Origin: Enteractinococcus coprophilus
GTDB lineage: Bacteria > Actinomycetota > Actinomycetes > Actinomycetales > Micrococcaceae
DNA: 64,000 bases
Reading direction: 5' to 3'
Assembly: GCF_006716305.1 (NCBI RefSeq)
Contig: NZ_VFOU01000002.1
Coordinates: 62,001 to 126,000, forward strand
Below, one piece after another: positions 36,588 through 45,325 of the stretch; positions within the stretch are counted from its first letter, which is position 1, and each line of letters opens with the position of its first letter. The notes beneath the pieces were generated by a model. That model saw only the letters and a list, made by a program, of their open reading frames with translations. It searched no databases and was not told where the DNA came from. The position numbers and the translations under genes were made by a program.

Positions 36588-38408
36588 CTATGGTTTGTGC
36601 TTGTGAAGTCGTGTGTGGTCTGCACCAACCTCTAGATCATAGAAGTTTTGTGGTGATCTAATAGCCAGCTCGAAAGAGTGCATCTCTGAACGCTTTGTGA
36701 GCGAAACGTTCAGGTCTTGATTTAGTCCCGGTGCAATAACCACTACAGATTCTGCTTCGTCAGCCATGAAGTTAGCGTGCACTGAGGTGCCTTCTTTCAT
36801 TCTTTTCCAACGAATTCCGATCAGTCCGCGCTTGGACTTCGTCTTGCGGTCACCATTGACTATATCGAAGGTCGGTTGGTCTCCGAACCAGCGCATACCC
36901 AGCTGACGCTTGCTATCTGTCAACTGGAGTGATGTCGTATCGTTTTGTGTCACTTCAATACCTATGTCCATGAGCCATTGCTGACGGATCTTTTGTGGGG
37001 TGTCAGTTTCAATACGATCCCATATCACCCAGCAGTTCGGGGCGGGCAGATACATGACGCGGCGTAGCCACCGGGCTGCTTCGAAGTTTTCATCGACAAC
37101 TTCTACGACATGCAGATCTTCGTCATGCTGGACAAGAAGAGCAGGAACATCTCCTGTCTTGTCGTGTTTCTGCTCCGGGAGGTTAACGAGGTTATGTGCA
37201 GACCTGGACTTGGTATAGTTCCGGTCGCTATTTCGATGCTGATAACTGTGGAAGCCGCCATCTGTTATCCACCGCCGACCCAGCGTATATATATGGACGC
37301 TACCTCGGTCATTATGCGAGTGTCGTTCGAGGTCCGGGCCGTAACGGACGATAGTGTGCGATTCATGTCTTAACGGCTTGTCCTGCCCCCAACCGCTGCG
37401 CGAGACCGCCATGCCATTGGGGAATGTACGGAATAGTGGCAGGCTTTTGTCTTGGATATCCTGGGAGAGGACCTCATCAACTAGGGGGTGAATACCGCGA
37501 CGCCCCATGCCCCGCCCGCCATCCCCGATTTGCGGCATGGTTTTATCTGGTAAGAGAAGATAGCCCATTGCCTCACCGGCTTTATCTAGCCGATCGAGCG
37601 CTTCTTGTGAAAAATCGTATCCTTCGAGCTGGAGTCGCTCTCGGGCCTCGAGCCACCAGACCAGGTTGTGTTGGTGGTATGCCACGGAACCTTCTTCGTT
37701 GAGCCCCTCGCTGTCGAAGGCGTCAAGGATTTGTGCCCCGAGGCGTTCGATAGCTCGCAACACCCCTTTATCATCGTCGAGCACGCTGGCCACCACGAAG
37801 AGCCCCAAATTTTGATGCAGGCCGTGATTCCCCGGCACGATGTTGTCGTCGTCGAGAAGCCAGTTGCGGTGTGTCGCTAAACAGTCGACATACCAGTGAT
37901 CGGAGGAGTCCATTAAAGGAGCCCCCAAACTGACCTGGATAGCTCGATTGCCATCGGTCATATCCATCCAGGCGTATTTGTCCTCTGCGTTTTCTGGGGG
38001 GATGTTGGCTTCAGACCAGGAACGGACAATTCGTTTCCATTCGGCCTTGGCTTCTTCATCTCTATCGAGAGCGGCCCACAGAAGGGGGTTGATCCAGCGA
38101 AGTGTGTGGAACTGGAAACGCCAGTTCAGATCACTGAATGGGTCTGCGGTCCAGTCAGTGTAATCGCCCGTCCAGGGCTTATGCGGGGGTAGCGTGATAG
38201 TCCCTTGTTTCAGGTCGCGCAGTTCTTGTTCTGATTGAGCGTGGCGGGCATAGTGTTTACCAATCGATGCTTGGCGTTTAGCTGCCGCAAAATTTAGATT
38301 GCCGTAGGTAAAGTCATGCTCAGTATAGGTCAGCTGTTGAGCGCGAAACTGCTGGGGACGGCCTGTACCTCGGAAAAACTCGTAAAGGCGCTTAGCCCAG
38401 GATCGCAT
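36588..38408 (-). CDS. Heparinase II/III-like protein
   Basis: Family of polysaccharide lyases acting on uronic-acid-containing chains. 606 residues. An N-terminal alpha/alpha toroid region (WRFQFHTLRWINPLLWAAL, MTDGNRAIQVSLGA, VPGNHGLHQNLGLFV) precedes a C-terminal beta-sandwich with the family signature SHNDRGSVHIYTLGRRWITD. There is no signal peptide or TM segment, so it appears cytoplasmic, unusual for a lyase of a surface polymer. In this cluster, which makes ManNAcA precursors, a role in trimming or recycling uronic-acid polymer is plausible but unproven. ATG with GAAAGG upstream on the minus strand. Confidence 0.82.
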   Translation of the reverse strand: MRSWAKRLYEFFRGTGRPQQFRAQQLTYTEHDFTYGNLNFAAAKRQASIGKHYARHAQSEQELRDLKQGTITLPPHKPWTGDYTDWTADPFSDLNWRFQFHTLRWINPLLWAALDRDEEAKAEWKRIVRSWSEANIPPENAEDKYAWMDMTDGNRAIQVSLGAPLMDSSDHWYVDCLATHRNWLLDDDNIVPGNHGLHQNLGLFVVASVLDDDKGVLRAIERLGAQILDAFDSEGLNEEGSVAYHQHNLVWWLEARERLQLEGYDFSQEALDRLDKAGEAMGYLLLPDKTMPQIGDGGRGMGRRGIHPLVDEVLSQDIQDKSLPLFRTFPNGMAVSRSGWGQDKPLRHESHTIVRYGPDLERHSHNDRGSVHIYTLGRRWITDGGFHSYQHRNSDRNYTKSRSAHNLVNLPEQKHDKTGDVPALLVQHDEDLHVVEVVDENFEAARWLRRVMYLPAPNCWVIWDRIETDTPQKIRQQWLMDIGIEVTQNDTTSLQLTDSKRQLGMRWFGDQPTFDIVNGDRKTKSKRGLIGIRWKRMKEGTSVHANFMADEAESVVVIAPGLNQDLNVSLTKRSEMHSFELAIRSPQNFYDLEVGADHTRLHKHKP

Positions 38409-38527
38409 GAATCTAACAGCCTTTCGTTACAACGTTCGGCCCTAATGATAACTGCTTTGGTGAGACGGGACCCATGTGTGGCGTTTGAACGTCTATCAAG
38501 GACGGAGCGGGGGTGAGCGCTGTGGTT

Positions 38528-39388
38528 CTAAACCCAGGAAACGGTTTGGGAGACATATGCACTGCGAACTTCTTCCAAGTAGGCAGCTCCAGCCTCGTAT
38601 TTCTTTTGAGCCATGCGCTTGGTATAGCCATGGTAGGTCTTCGTAACCTCGGCTGGATCACCGTCCATGACGAGTTCGCCCTTTTGGATCCAGATACACC
38701 GATTTGTCATCTCACGAATCGTAGGTAATGAGTGACTTACCAAGAAGACAGATCCTGCCTGTTCGCGAAGCTCGGTGATCCGTGCCGCAGTACGATCTCG
38801 GAATTGTGCGTCACCGGTATTAAGGGCTTCATCAATAATGAGAATCTCTGGATCCATGCTTGTTGCAATTGCGAACTGCAACCTGGAGGCCATACCGGAT
38901 GAGTAGGCCTTCATCGGTAATCTGAGCGCCCGGTCATCCAGGCCCGAGAGTTCAATGACAGCCTCGCGCTTTTCATCGACTTGCTGACGTGTCATTCCCA
39001 TAGCCAAGCATCCAAGTGTGATGTTGTCATAACCAGAAATCTGGCGAACAAGAGCTGCATTGACTCCGAGCATGATCGGTGTCGAAGTCGCGTAGATTGC
39101 CCCCTGGGTCGGAGGTAAATGACCAGTGAGAAGCTTCATGAGCGTGGATTTACCGGAGCCATTAGTTCCGATCACGCCGACGGATTCGCCGGTGCGGACA
39201 ACAAGCGACAGCGGCTTCAAGGCTTCTACGTGCTGCTCAGAGACTCCCGCCAGCCCTTTGATCCGTTGTCGGAGACCGCGTGGGCTATTGTCCTGGGACG
39301 CGCTCCGTACTGTGTAGGTCAGAGAAGCCTGGTCTGCAACCACGGTGGCATCCGTAATCGCAGTTTGGATGGCGTGTGTTGTGCTCAT
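38528..39388 (-). CDS. Polysaccharide ABC exporter, ATP-binding subunit (TagH/Wzt type)
   Basis: ATPase of an ABC-2 exporter for undecaprenyl-linked glycopolymers. 286 residues from ATG 39388. Walker A GTNGSGKST (74-82), signature YSSGMASRL (162-170), Walker B EILIIDEAL (181-189), then VSHSLPTIREM with the switch histidine. It ends shortly after the nucleotide-binding domain, so there is no C-terminal glycan-binding domain as in some Wzt proteins and no long TagH-type tail. An in-frame extension to 39499 is not family-like. The ATG shares a base with the permease stop (TGATG), so the two are translationally coupled. Confidence 0.92.
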   Translation of the reverse strand: MSTTHAIQTAITDATVVADQASLTYTVRSASQDNSPRGLRQRIKGLAGVSEQHVEALKPLSLVVRTGESVGVIGTNGSGKSTLMKLLTGHLPPTQGAIYATSTPIMLGVNAALVRQISGYDNITLGCLAMGMTRQQVDEKREAVIELSGLDDRALRLPMKAYSSGMASRLQFAIATSMDPEILIIDEALNTGDAQFRDRTAARITELREQAGSVFLVSHSLPTIREMTNRCIWIQKGELVMDGDPAEVTKTYHGYTKRMAQKKYEAGAAYLEEVRSAYVSQTVSWV

Positions 39389-40281
39389 CAGCGTTCCCTT
39401 CCATATTTTTCTTCGCCTTGCCAGAACATCAGAGTTCCGATGATCAGTAGTCCGACGGTCCATCCTCCCAGAATCAACCATCGCATAGGGTCGGGCCATG
39501 TGTCGTAGAGCAGCACATCACGAGACATATCGAGCACATTGAACAGCGGGTTGGCATTCATGAGAGCAAGAATAAGGGGCAAATCAGCAAAACGATCAAC
39601 GCTATAGAACACAGCGGATAGGTACATCCAGATACGAGTACCGAAGGTGAGGATGTGCGTGAAATCATTCCAATCGGCAACAATCCGCGCTAGCACGAGA
39701 CTCAAGCCAAGATTAAATAAAAACTGCAGGGCGACAATCGGGATGAATACCAGCCATTTCCACGTGATGGGCTCCAACGGTGGAATGAGAAGGATCAGGG
39801 CGAACATCGTGACGTAGGTTGTCACGTTTCGCATCATCTCTCGCACGTTAATGGCAAGAGGCAGCGTCATCCGCGGAAAGTTAAACGCTGTCACGAGGGC
39901 ACGGTTGCCTGAGATCGCCTTCGACCCGGCAACAATAGTCGATGCCGTGAACCGATACATAAAGACGCCGATAATGAGATAAGCGATGAAGTTTTCGATA
40001 CCTCGACTGGTGCCCAGCAAAATACCGAAAACCAAGAAATAGGCGGCACCGTTGAGTATGGGGTTCAGTACCATCCACAAGCGGCCGAGGTTATCGTCAG
40101 AGGATTCGCCGGCGATTCGAGACTTTGAATCAAAAATGACGAAGTGTCGGAAATCCCACACCCGCTTAAGATATGTCCACAGGCCTTCGCGACGTCCTAC
40201 CCGGTTGAAACCGGTGCCGTCGACTTGTATAAGTTCGGCACCACCTTCACGAGACGGGTTGGGTACACCCTCAGTCGCCAT
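39388..40281 (-). CDS. Polysaccharide ABC exporter, permease subunit (TagG/Wzm type)
   Basis: ABC-2 integral membrane subunit. 297 residues with about six TM helices (for example AAYFLVFGILLGTS, FIAYLIIGVFMYRF, ALILLIPPLEPITWK, MYLSAVFYSVDRF, GWTVGLLIIGTLMFW). A cytoplasmic N-terminal stretch with RVWDFRHFVIFDSKSR precedes the first helix, as in TagG. ATG with AAAGGAAA upstream on the minus strand. First gene of the minus-strand exporter-heparinase-acyltransferase group, divergent from wecB. Confidence 0.92.
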   Translation of the reverse strand: MATEGVPNPSREGGAELIQVDGTGFNRVGRREGLWTYLKRVWDFRHFVIFDSKSRIAGESSDDNLGRLWMVLNPILNGAAYFLVFGILLGTSRGIENFIAYLIIGVFMYRFTASTIVAGSKAISGNRALVTAFNFPRMTLPLAINVREMMRNVTTYVTMFALILLIPPLEPITWKWLVFIPIVALQFLFNLGLSLVLARIVADWNDFTHILTFGTRIWMYLSAVFYSVDRFADLPLILALMNANPLFNVLDMSRDVLLYDTWPDPMRWLILGGWTVGLLIIGTLMFWQGEEKYGRER

Positions 40282-40577
40282 GTAGTTTCCTTTCAGTGAC
40301 TACGAACACGGGGTTCGTAACCAAAAGCTCACGCTACGGTATCGACCTATAATACTTTCACAATTCTAGATACGGCGGTAATCGCTGCGTCGATCGCTTA
40401 AGAACATGTGAGCAGGGTCCCGTCCGTCTGAGCGGTGTCAGTTATCTCTCATCAACCCCGTGCCGTCACGGTTTGAGAGACTACACTAGTCCAAGGATAG
40501 GGTAGAGAACGTCCGGTTTCAGCTCAGCAGTCCTAAAAGCACATCCTTGAGTGCTGGTACACAAATAGAGGAGCACG
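40282..40577. promoter_or_regulatory. Divergent control region between exporter and wecB
   Basis: 296 bases with no gene. It contains TACGAAC-ACGGG-GTTCGTA (40301-40319), a perfect 7-bp inverted repeat 20 bases before the permease start; a consensus TATAAT at 40348-40353, with TATTAT on the other strand at the same place; and a bulged hairpin TCTCTCA...TGAGAGA (40445-40480). The region could drive both the exporter genes and wecB. No -35 boxes are clear. Confidence 0.45.
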
Positions 40578-41741
40578 TTGAAAAAAGTAATGCCTGTATA
40601 TGGCACGCGTCCTGAGGCCATTAAGATGGCACCCATCATCAAAGCCTTGGAACTATCAGATGTTTTAGAGCCAGTTGTCGCGGTGACCGGTCAGCATCGG
40701 GAAATGTTAGATCAGGTAAACGAGCTGTTCGGCATTACACCCGTTCACGACTTGAACATTATCCAGCCGCGACAAACGCTTAATGCCGTCATGGCAAAGA
40801 CCCTCATGGGACTGGATGAAATTTTAGAAGAGGTTGCACCAGATGCCGTTGTCGTCCAGGGCGATACAACAACCTCAACGGCTGGTGCAATCGCTGCTTT
40901 CAACCGTGGCATACCGGTAGTGCATGCCGAAGCCGGACTTCGGTCATTCAACATTTTTTCACCATTCCCGGAAGAAGCCAATCGCAAGCTCACCACCCAG
41001 CTGGCCTCATTACATCTAGCGCCCACGTCGGTATCCCGTGATAACTTGCTGCGAGAAACGGTGCCGGCCAATGATGTTTATGTCACCGGTAACACTGTTA
41101 TCGATGCCCTGTACGACGTTGTCGATAAGAAAGTCCCATTCGAGGATGAGCGACTCCGTGAAGTCGCGGCCGAAGTTGCAGCGGGGAAGAAGCTGGTCCT
41201 GGTCACTACACACCGCCGAGAGAACCAAGGCGATGCAATGCGCGGCGTAGGTCGCGCCTTGGCGCGCCTAGCCGAAACGCATTCAGACGTTGTGTTCGTT
41301 TTGCCGGCTCACAAGAACCCGGTCGTTCGTGAAGCCGTCCTGCCGTATATCGAAGACAAGCAGAATGTAGTTGTTACCGAGCCGTTGGCTTACGGGCAGT
41401 TTACGCACCTGATTAGTTTATCGAACGTCGTGCTCACCGACTCTGGAGGAGTTCAAGAAGAGGCTCCGGGTCTCGGCAAGCCAGTACTTGTTATGCGCGA
41501 AAACACTGAGCGTCCAGAAGCTGTCACCGCAGGAACCGTCCGCCTGATCGGCACTGATGAGGATCGTGTCTTTAACGAAGTCCACACCCTGCTCACAGAT
41601 GCAGGAGCCTACGATGCGATGGCAGAAGCCGTAAACCCCTATGGTGATGGCAAGGCGGGTGTTCGCACCGTATCCGCCATTGCGCAGTTACTAGGCGTGG
41701 GCGAACGAATGCCAGAATTTGATGATGGTCTAAATAATTAG
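40578..41741 (+). CDS. wecB: UDP-N-acetylglucosamine 2-epimerase (non-hydrolysing)
   Basis: Converts UDP-GlcNAc to UDP-ManNAc, the substrate of WecC. 387 residues. N-terminal YGTRPEAIKMAPIIKAL, VVVQGDTTTS, the active-site stretch HAEAGLRSFNIFSPFPEEANR split over two halves, VTTHRRENQG and the UDP-binding TDSGGVQEEAPGLGKPVL. TTG start, supported by GAGGAG about 8 bases upstream. It is separated from wecC by 13 kb yet clearly belongs to the same pathway. smc follows after 26 bases. Confidence 0.95.
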   Translation: MKKVMPVYGTRPEAIKMAPIIKALELSDVLEPVVAVTGQHREMLDQVNELFGITPVHDLNIIQPRQTLNAVMAKTLMGLDEILEEVAPDAVVVQGDTTTSTAGAIAAFNRGIPVVHAEAGLRSFNIFSPFPEEANRKLTTQLASLHLAPTSVSRDNLLRETVPANDVYVTGNTVIDALYDVVDKKVPFEDERLREVAAEVAAGKKLVLVTTHRRENQGDAMRGVGRALARLAETHSDVVFVLPAHKNPVVREAVLPYIEDKQNVVVTEPLAYGQFTHLISLSNVVLTDSGGVQEEAPGLGKPVLVMRENTERPEAVTAGTVRLIGTDEDRVFNEVHTLLTDAGAYDAMAEAVNPYGDGKAGVRTVSAIAQLLGVGERMPEFDDGLNN

Positions 41742-41767
41742 ATCCCCACGGCTCGCTTAGCTTCCCC

Positions 41768-44700
41768 ATGTACCTCAAAACCCTCACGATTCGTGGTTTC
41801 AAGTCCTTTGCATCGAAGACCACGTTTGAATTCGAACCGGGCGTCACGTCTGTTATCGGTCCTAATGGTTCGGGCAAATCAAACGTGGTTGATGCCTTGG
41901 CATGGGTTATGGGGGAGCAGGGAGTAAAAAACCTGCGTGGTGGGAAGATGGAAGATGTCATCTTCGCTGGCACCACTGGAAGAGCACCATTAGGCCGTGC
42001 TCAGGTAGAACTTACCATCGACAATTCCGACGGTACGCTGCCAATTGATTATTCGGAAGTCACCATCAGTCGAACGCTGTTTCGGTCTGGCGGTTCGGAA
42101 TATCACATCAATGGCGAGGCGGCACGCCTTCTCGACATCCAAGAGCTTCTTTCAGATTCTGGCCTGGGCCGCGAAATGCATGTCATCGTCGGCCAAGGCC
42201 AGCTTGATCGCATCCTGCAAGCAACTCCCGAAGAACGCCGAGGCTTCATTGAGGAAGCTGCAGGAATCCTAAAACACCGGCGGAGAAAAGAGCGTTCAGA
42301 ACGCAAGCTCCAATCCATGCGTGCCAACTTAGATCGGCTTCGAGATCTCACCGAAGAAGTTCACAGACAACTAGGACCGCTATCTCGGCAAGCAAATACC
42401 GCACGCAAAGCTCAGCGCGTTCAGCACGATGTCCGCGACGCGACATCACGGCTTTTAGCAGATGACATTGTCACCGCCTCGTCACGCCTCCAAGAACTTC
42501 TCGACGCTGACAACACACTAGAAGAGCAACACGAGAGGCTTACCCAGCAGCTGGAAGAGGCCGAAAAGCGTAGCCAAGAACTTGCCACACGTACCCAACA
42601 AACGACTCAAGCAGCAGCGAGTGCGCGTGACCACCGGTATCAACTGAGATCGCTCGCCGAACGCTTCCGGTCTCTCCAAGCATTGGCAAAGGAACGTCTG
42701 AAAACCAACACCAGACCTGCCGTTGCTTCATCGGGCCTGTCACCGGAAGAAGCCGAGACTCAGCTCGTCGAAAACCAACAGGCGTTCGAGGAGAGTCGGC
42801 AGAAACAAGAAGAACTCACCCATGTTCTGAACGAGTCTGTGGTGGTGCGTGAACAAGCGGAGAAGCAGGTTCGGGTCGCTCGCGAGACTTATACTCAACT
42901 GGTTCGCGAGGAAGCGGAGCAGCAGAAATCATTTGTCCTGGCCGAGAGTCGAAAAGCTTCAGCAGAAACGAAATTGCAATCAATCGAAGCGCAAGTTGCA
43001 CGGATTACCCAGGACGAATCTCTCCATGCTGAGTCATATACTGACGCTGAGCAGGAAATTTCGTCAGATAAGCAGACCCTGGCTGAGGTAGAAAGCGAGC
43101 TGAGACAGCAACGAGAGCAGGAGACCAAAGCCCGCGATCAGGAACAAGAAGCACGCCAGCAACTTAAAACCGCTGAAGGCGTGGCCAACGAGCTGCGAAA
43201 TGCTCAAAGCGCAGCTCAGGCGCGTGTTGAAGTGCTAGCCCAATCCTTGCAACCTGTGCCAGGCTCCGCTAAGGCTTCCATTGCAAACATCGGAGGACAG
43301 GATTTCTCCGAGATTCTTGATATCGAACCGGGATGGGAAAAAGCGATTGCGGCGCTCTTATCGGGTTCTACCGAATCCTTGTGGCTCAACACATGGACAG
43401 TCGGATACCGGGCTGCGGAGAAACTTCAGCACGAGGAAGCTCCTGATGTTCGCATATTCTTTGCCGACTTCTCACAACCCTCCTCGATCGAGGTACCTGT
43501 CAAGAATGCTTTACAGCTTTCGGAGATTTTGCGACCGCGCGACGGGCAGCACGCCAGCTTTGAAACTCTCAGGTCGTATTTTGCTTCTTCAATAGCAGTG
43601 GAAAGCCTCGAGCAGGTACAAGAACTCTTGCAGAGCCAGGATCTATTTAGCGCATATCCTGAGCTTCGTATCGCCACAAAACAGGGGGATCTGGTTACCC
43701 GGCATTGGGTAGAGGTTCGTGGTGATGGGACCACGTCTTCGCTCGAACAGCGCGCAGCTTATGACCGTGCCGTTGCAGACGCTGATCATGTCGCGAACAC
43801 ACTCGAACAGGCACGACTCGAAGTGCAAGCAGCAGCACAACGCCATGAGGCGCTAATCCAAGCTCGCCAGAAGTATGCATCCGCGATTCAGCAGCTGCAA
43901 GCACAAGGTACAACCCTGCGTGAGCGCATCAAGCTCCAGACACGTACTATCGACGAACAGCGTAAGGCTCAGAAACGTCGCGCTGAGCATCAGGAAAAAC
44001 TGCACAGGGAGCTCGCCGAAGCTCGGAAAGTATACGAGCAGGCTACTGAACGCTTCGAGGCACTACAGGCAGCAGCCTCTCTGGTCGGAGCTACCGCTGG
44101 GGGAACTGAAGAGGCTGCTGCAGCCCAACAAGAGGTCGAACAAAATGCTACAACGGCCCGGGCTCGTGAGACCGAAGCACGTCTAGCTTTACGAACTGCT
44201 GAGAATGTTACTCAGCAAGCAGAGCAGCGAGTAGAGCAGTCTCGGCGACGGTTATCCGCTGTGAAGATCGCGCATCAAGAGTATCAACGTGCGCTGGCAC
44301 GGCAGCACCGAATGCGACAACGCCTCACAGCGCTTTCAGAAGGAATTGAAAGCGCGATACAGCACATCGAGCAGAGTGTGACCCGAGCTGAATCTGATCA
44401 CACGACACTCGAATCACAGCGTGCCGAGATGGCAACTCAGCTTGAGAATAGCGAAAAAGCCATAGCGAGATTGCGAAAAGAACTCGCACAGGTACAAGAC
44501 AACCTGCATGAACGACGATTGGTACGTCAGGAACACGAGATCAAGCTGGAACAACTTCGCGAGCGAGCGCTCACCGAGCTTGGCTACTCACACGAGTATT
44601 TGGTGAAGAATTTCGGCCCCGATCAACCAGTGGATACTGGTGACAATGAGTCAACGGTAGTTGTCTTCTATGATCGGCAGGAGCAGCAGAACCGTTTGCG

Positions 44701-45325
44701 TACTGCCAAACGAAATCTCAGCGCCTTGGGAAAGATCAATCCACTAGCGCTCGAAGAGTACGCTGCGGTGAAAGAACGCCACGAATACCTGACCCAGCAG
44801 CTTGAAGACCTCGAAACCTCACGCAGAGATCTGCTGAAGATCATCGAAGATGTCAACCAGACAGTGCTGAAGGTCTTCACTTCGGCTTACGAGGACACTG
44901 CAGCGCAATTTGAGCATGTCTTCGCAACGCTGTTCCCCGGTGGGGAAGGACGATTGTCGCTTACCGAGCCGGACAACATGCTAGAGACCGGTATCGAAGT
45001 TGAAGCAAGGCCCGCTGGCAAGAAGGTGAAACGTCTCTCGCTACTTTCAGGTGGCGAGCGATCGTTGGCGGCGATTGCCATGCTTGTCTCGATATTCAAA
45101 GCCCGACCGTCGCCGTTCTACGTCATGGATGAAGTCGAAGCCGCCTTAGATGACACCAACCTCACAAGACTGCTGACAATCTTCAAAGAGCTCCAGGTCG
45201 ATTCGCAGCTGATCATTATCACCCACCAGAAACGGACCATGGAGATATCAGATGCGCTCTATGGCGTCTCCATGCGTGGCGATGGGGTATCGCAGGTGAT
45301 TAGTCAAAAACTTGATCACGTTTAA
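41768..45325 (+). CDS. smc: Chromosome segregation protein SMC
   Basis: Condensin ATPase that organises and separates chromosomes. 1185 residues, full length. The N-terminal Walker A is GPNGSGKSNVVDAL (31-44). Long antiparallel coiled coils (about 170-500 and 660-1010) flank a hinge at about 505-640 (KASIANIGGQDFSEILDIE). The C-terminal head has LSGGERSLAAIAML (about 1092) and Walker B FYVMDEVEAALDD. No ribosome site is seen before the ATG. It overlaps the convergent MFS gene by 4 bases. Normally close to rnc-mutM and ftsY; here only the ftsY side is preserved. Confidence 0.97.
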   Translation: MYLKTLTIRGFKSFASKTTFEFEPGVTSVIGPNGSGKSNVVDALAWVMGEQGVKNLRGGKMEDVIFAGTTGRAPLGRAQVELTIDNSDGTLPIDYSEVTISRTLFRSGGSEYHINGEAARLLDIQELLSDSGLGREMHVIVGQGQLDRILQATPEERRGFIEEAAGILKHRRRKERSERKLQSMRANLDRLRDLTEEVHRQLGPLSRQANTARKAQRVQHDVRDATSRLLADDIVTASSRLQELLDADNTLEEQHERLTQQLEEAEKRSQELATRTQQTTQAAASARDHRYQLRSLAERFRSLQALAKERLKTNTRPAVASSGLSPEEAETQLVENQQAFEESRQKQEELTHVLNESVVVREQAEKQVRVARETYTQLVREEAEQQKSFVLAESRKASAETKLQSIEAQVARITQDESLHAESYTDAEQEISSDKQTLAEVESELRQQREQETKARDQEQEARQQLKTAEGVANELRNAQSAAQARVEVLAQSLQPVPGSAKASIANIGGQDFSEILDIEPGWEKAIAALLSGSTESLWLNTWTVGYRAAEKLQHEEAPDVRIFFADFSQPSSIEVPVKNALQLSEILRPRDGQHASFETLRSYFASSIAVESLEQVQELLQSQDLFSAYPELRIATKQGDLVTRHWVEVRGDGTTSSLEQRAAYDRAVADADHVANTLEQARLEVQAAAQRHEALIQARQKYASAIQQLQAQGTTLRERIKLQTRTIDEQRKAQKRRAEHQEKLHRELAEARKVYEQATERFEALQAAASLVGATAGGTEEAAAAQQEVEQNATTARARETEARLALRTAENVTQQAEQRVEQSRRRLSAVKIAHQEYQRALARQHRMRQRLTALSEGIESAIQHIEQSVTRAESDHTTLESQRAEMATQLENSEKAIARLRKELAQVQDNLHERRLVRQEHEIKLEQLRERALTELGYSHEYLVKNFGPDQPVDTGDNESTVVVFYDRQEQQNRLRTAKRNLSALGKINPLALEEYAAVKERHEYLTQQLEDLETSRRDLLKIIEDVNQTVLKVFTSAYEDTAAQFEHVFATLFPGGEGRLSLTEPDNMLETGIEVEARPAGKKVKRLSLLSGGERSLAAIAMLVSIFKARPSPFYVMDEVEAALDDTNLTRLLTIFKELQVDSQLIIITHQKRTMEISDALYGVSMRGDGVSQVISQKLDHV

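Noticed and set aside
40445-40480. Bulged hairpin as a small RNA terminator
   Set aside because: The stem is interrupted and lacks a T tract, and no promoter at a suitable distance was convincing; kept only as part of the control region.
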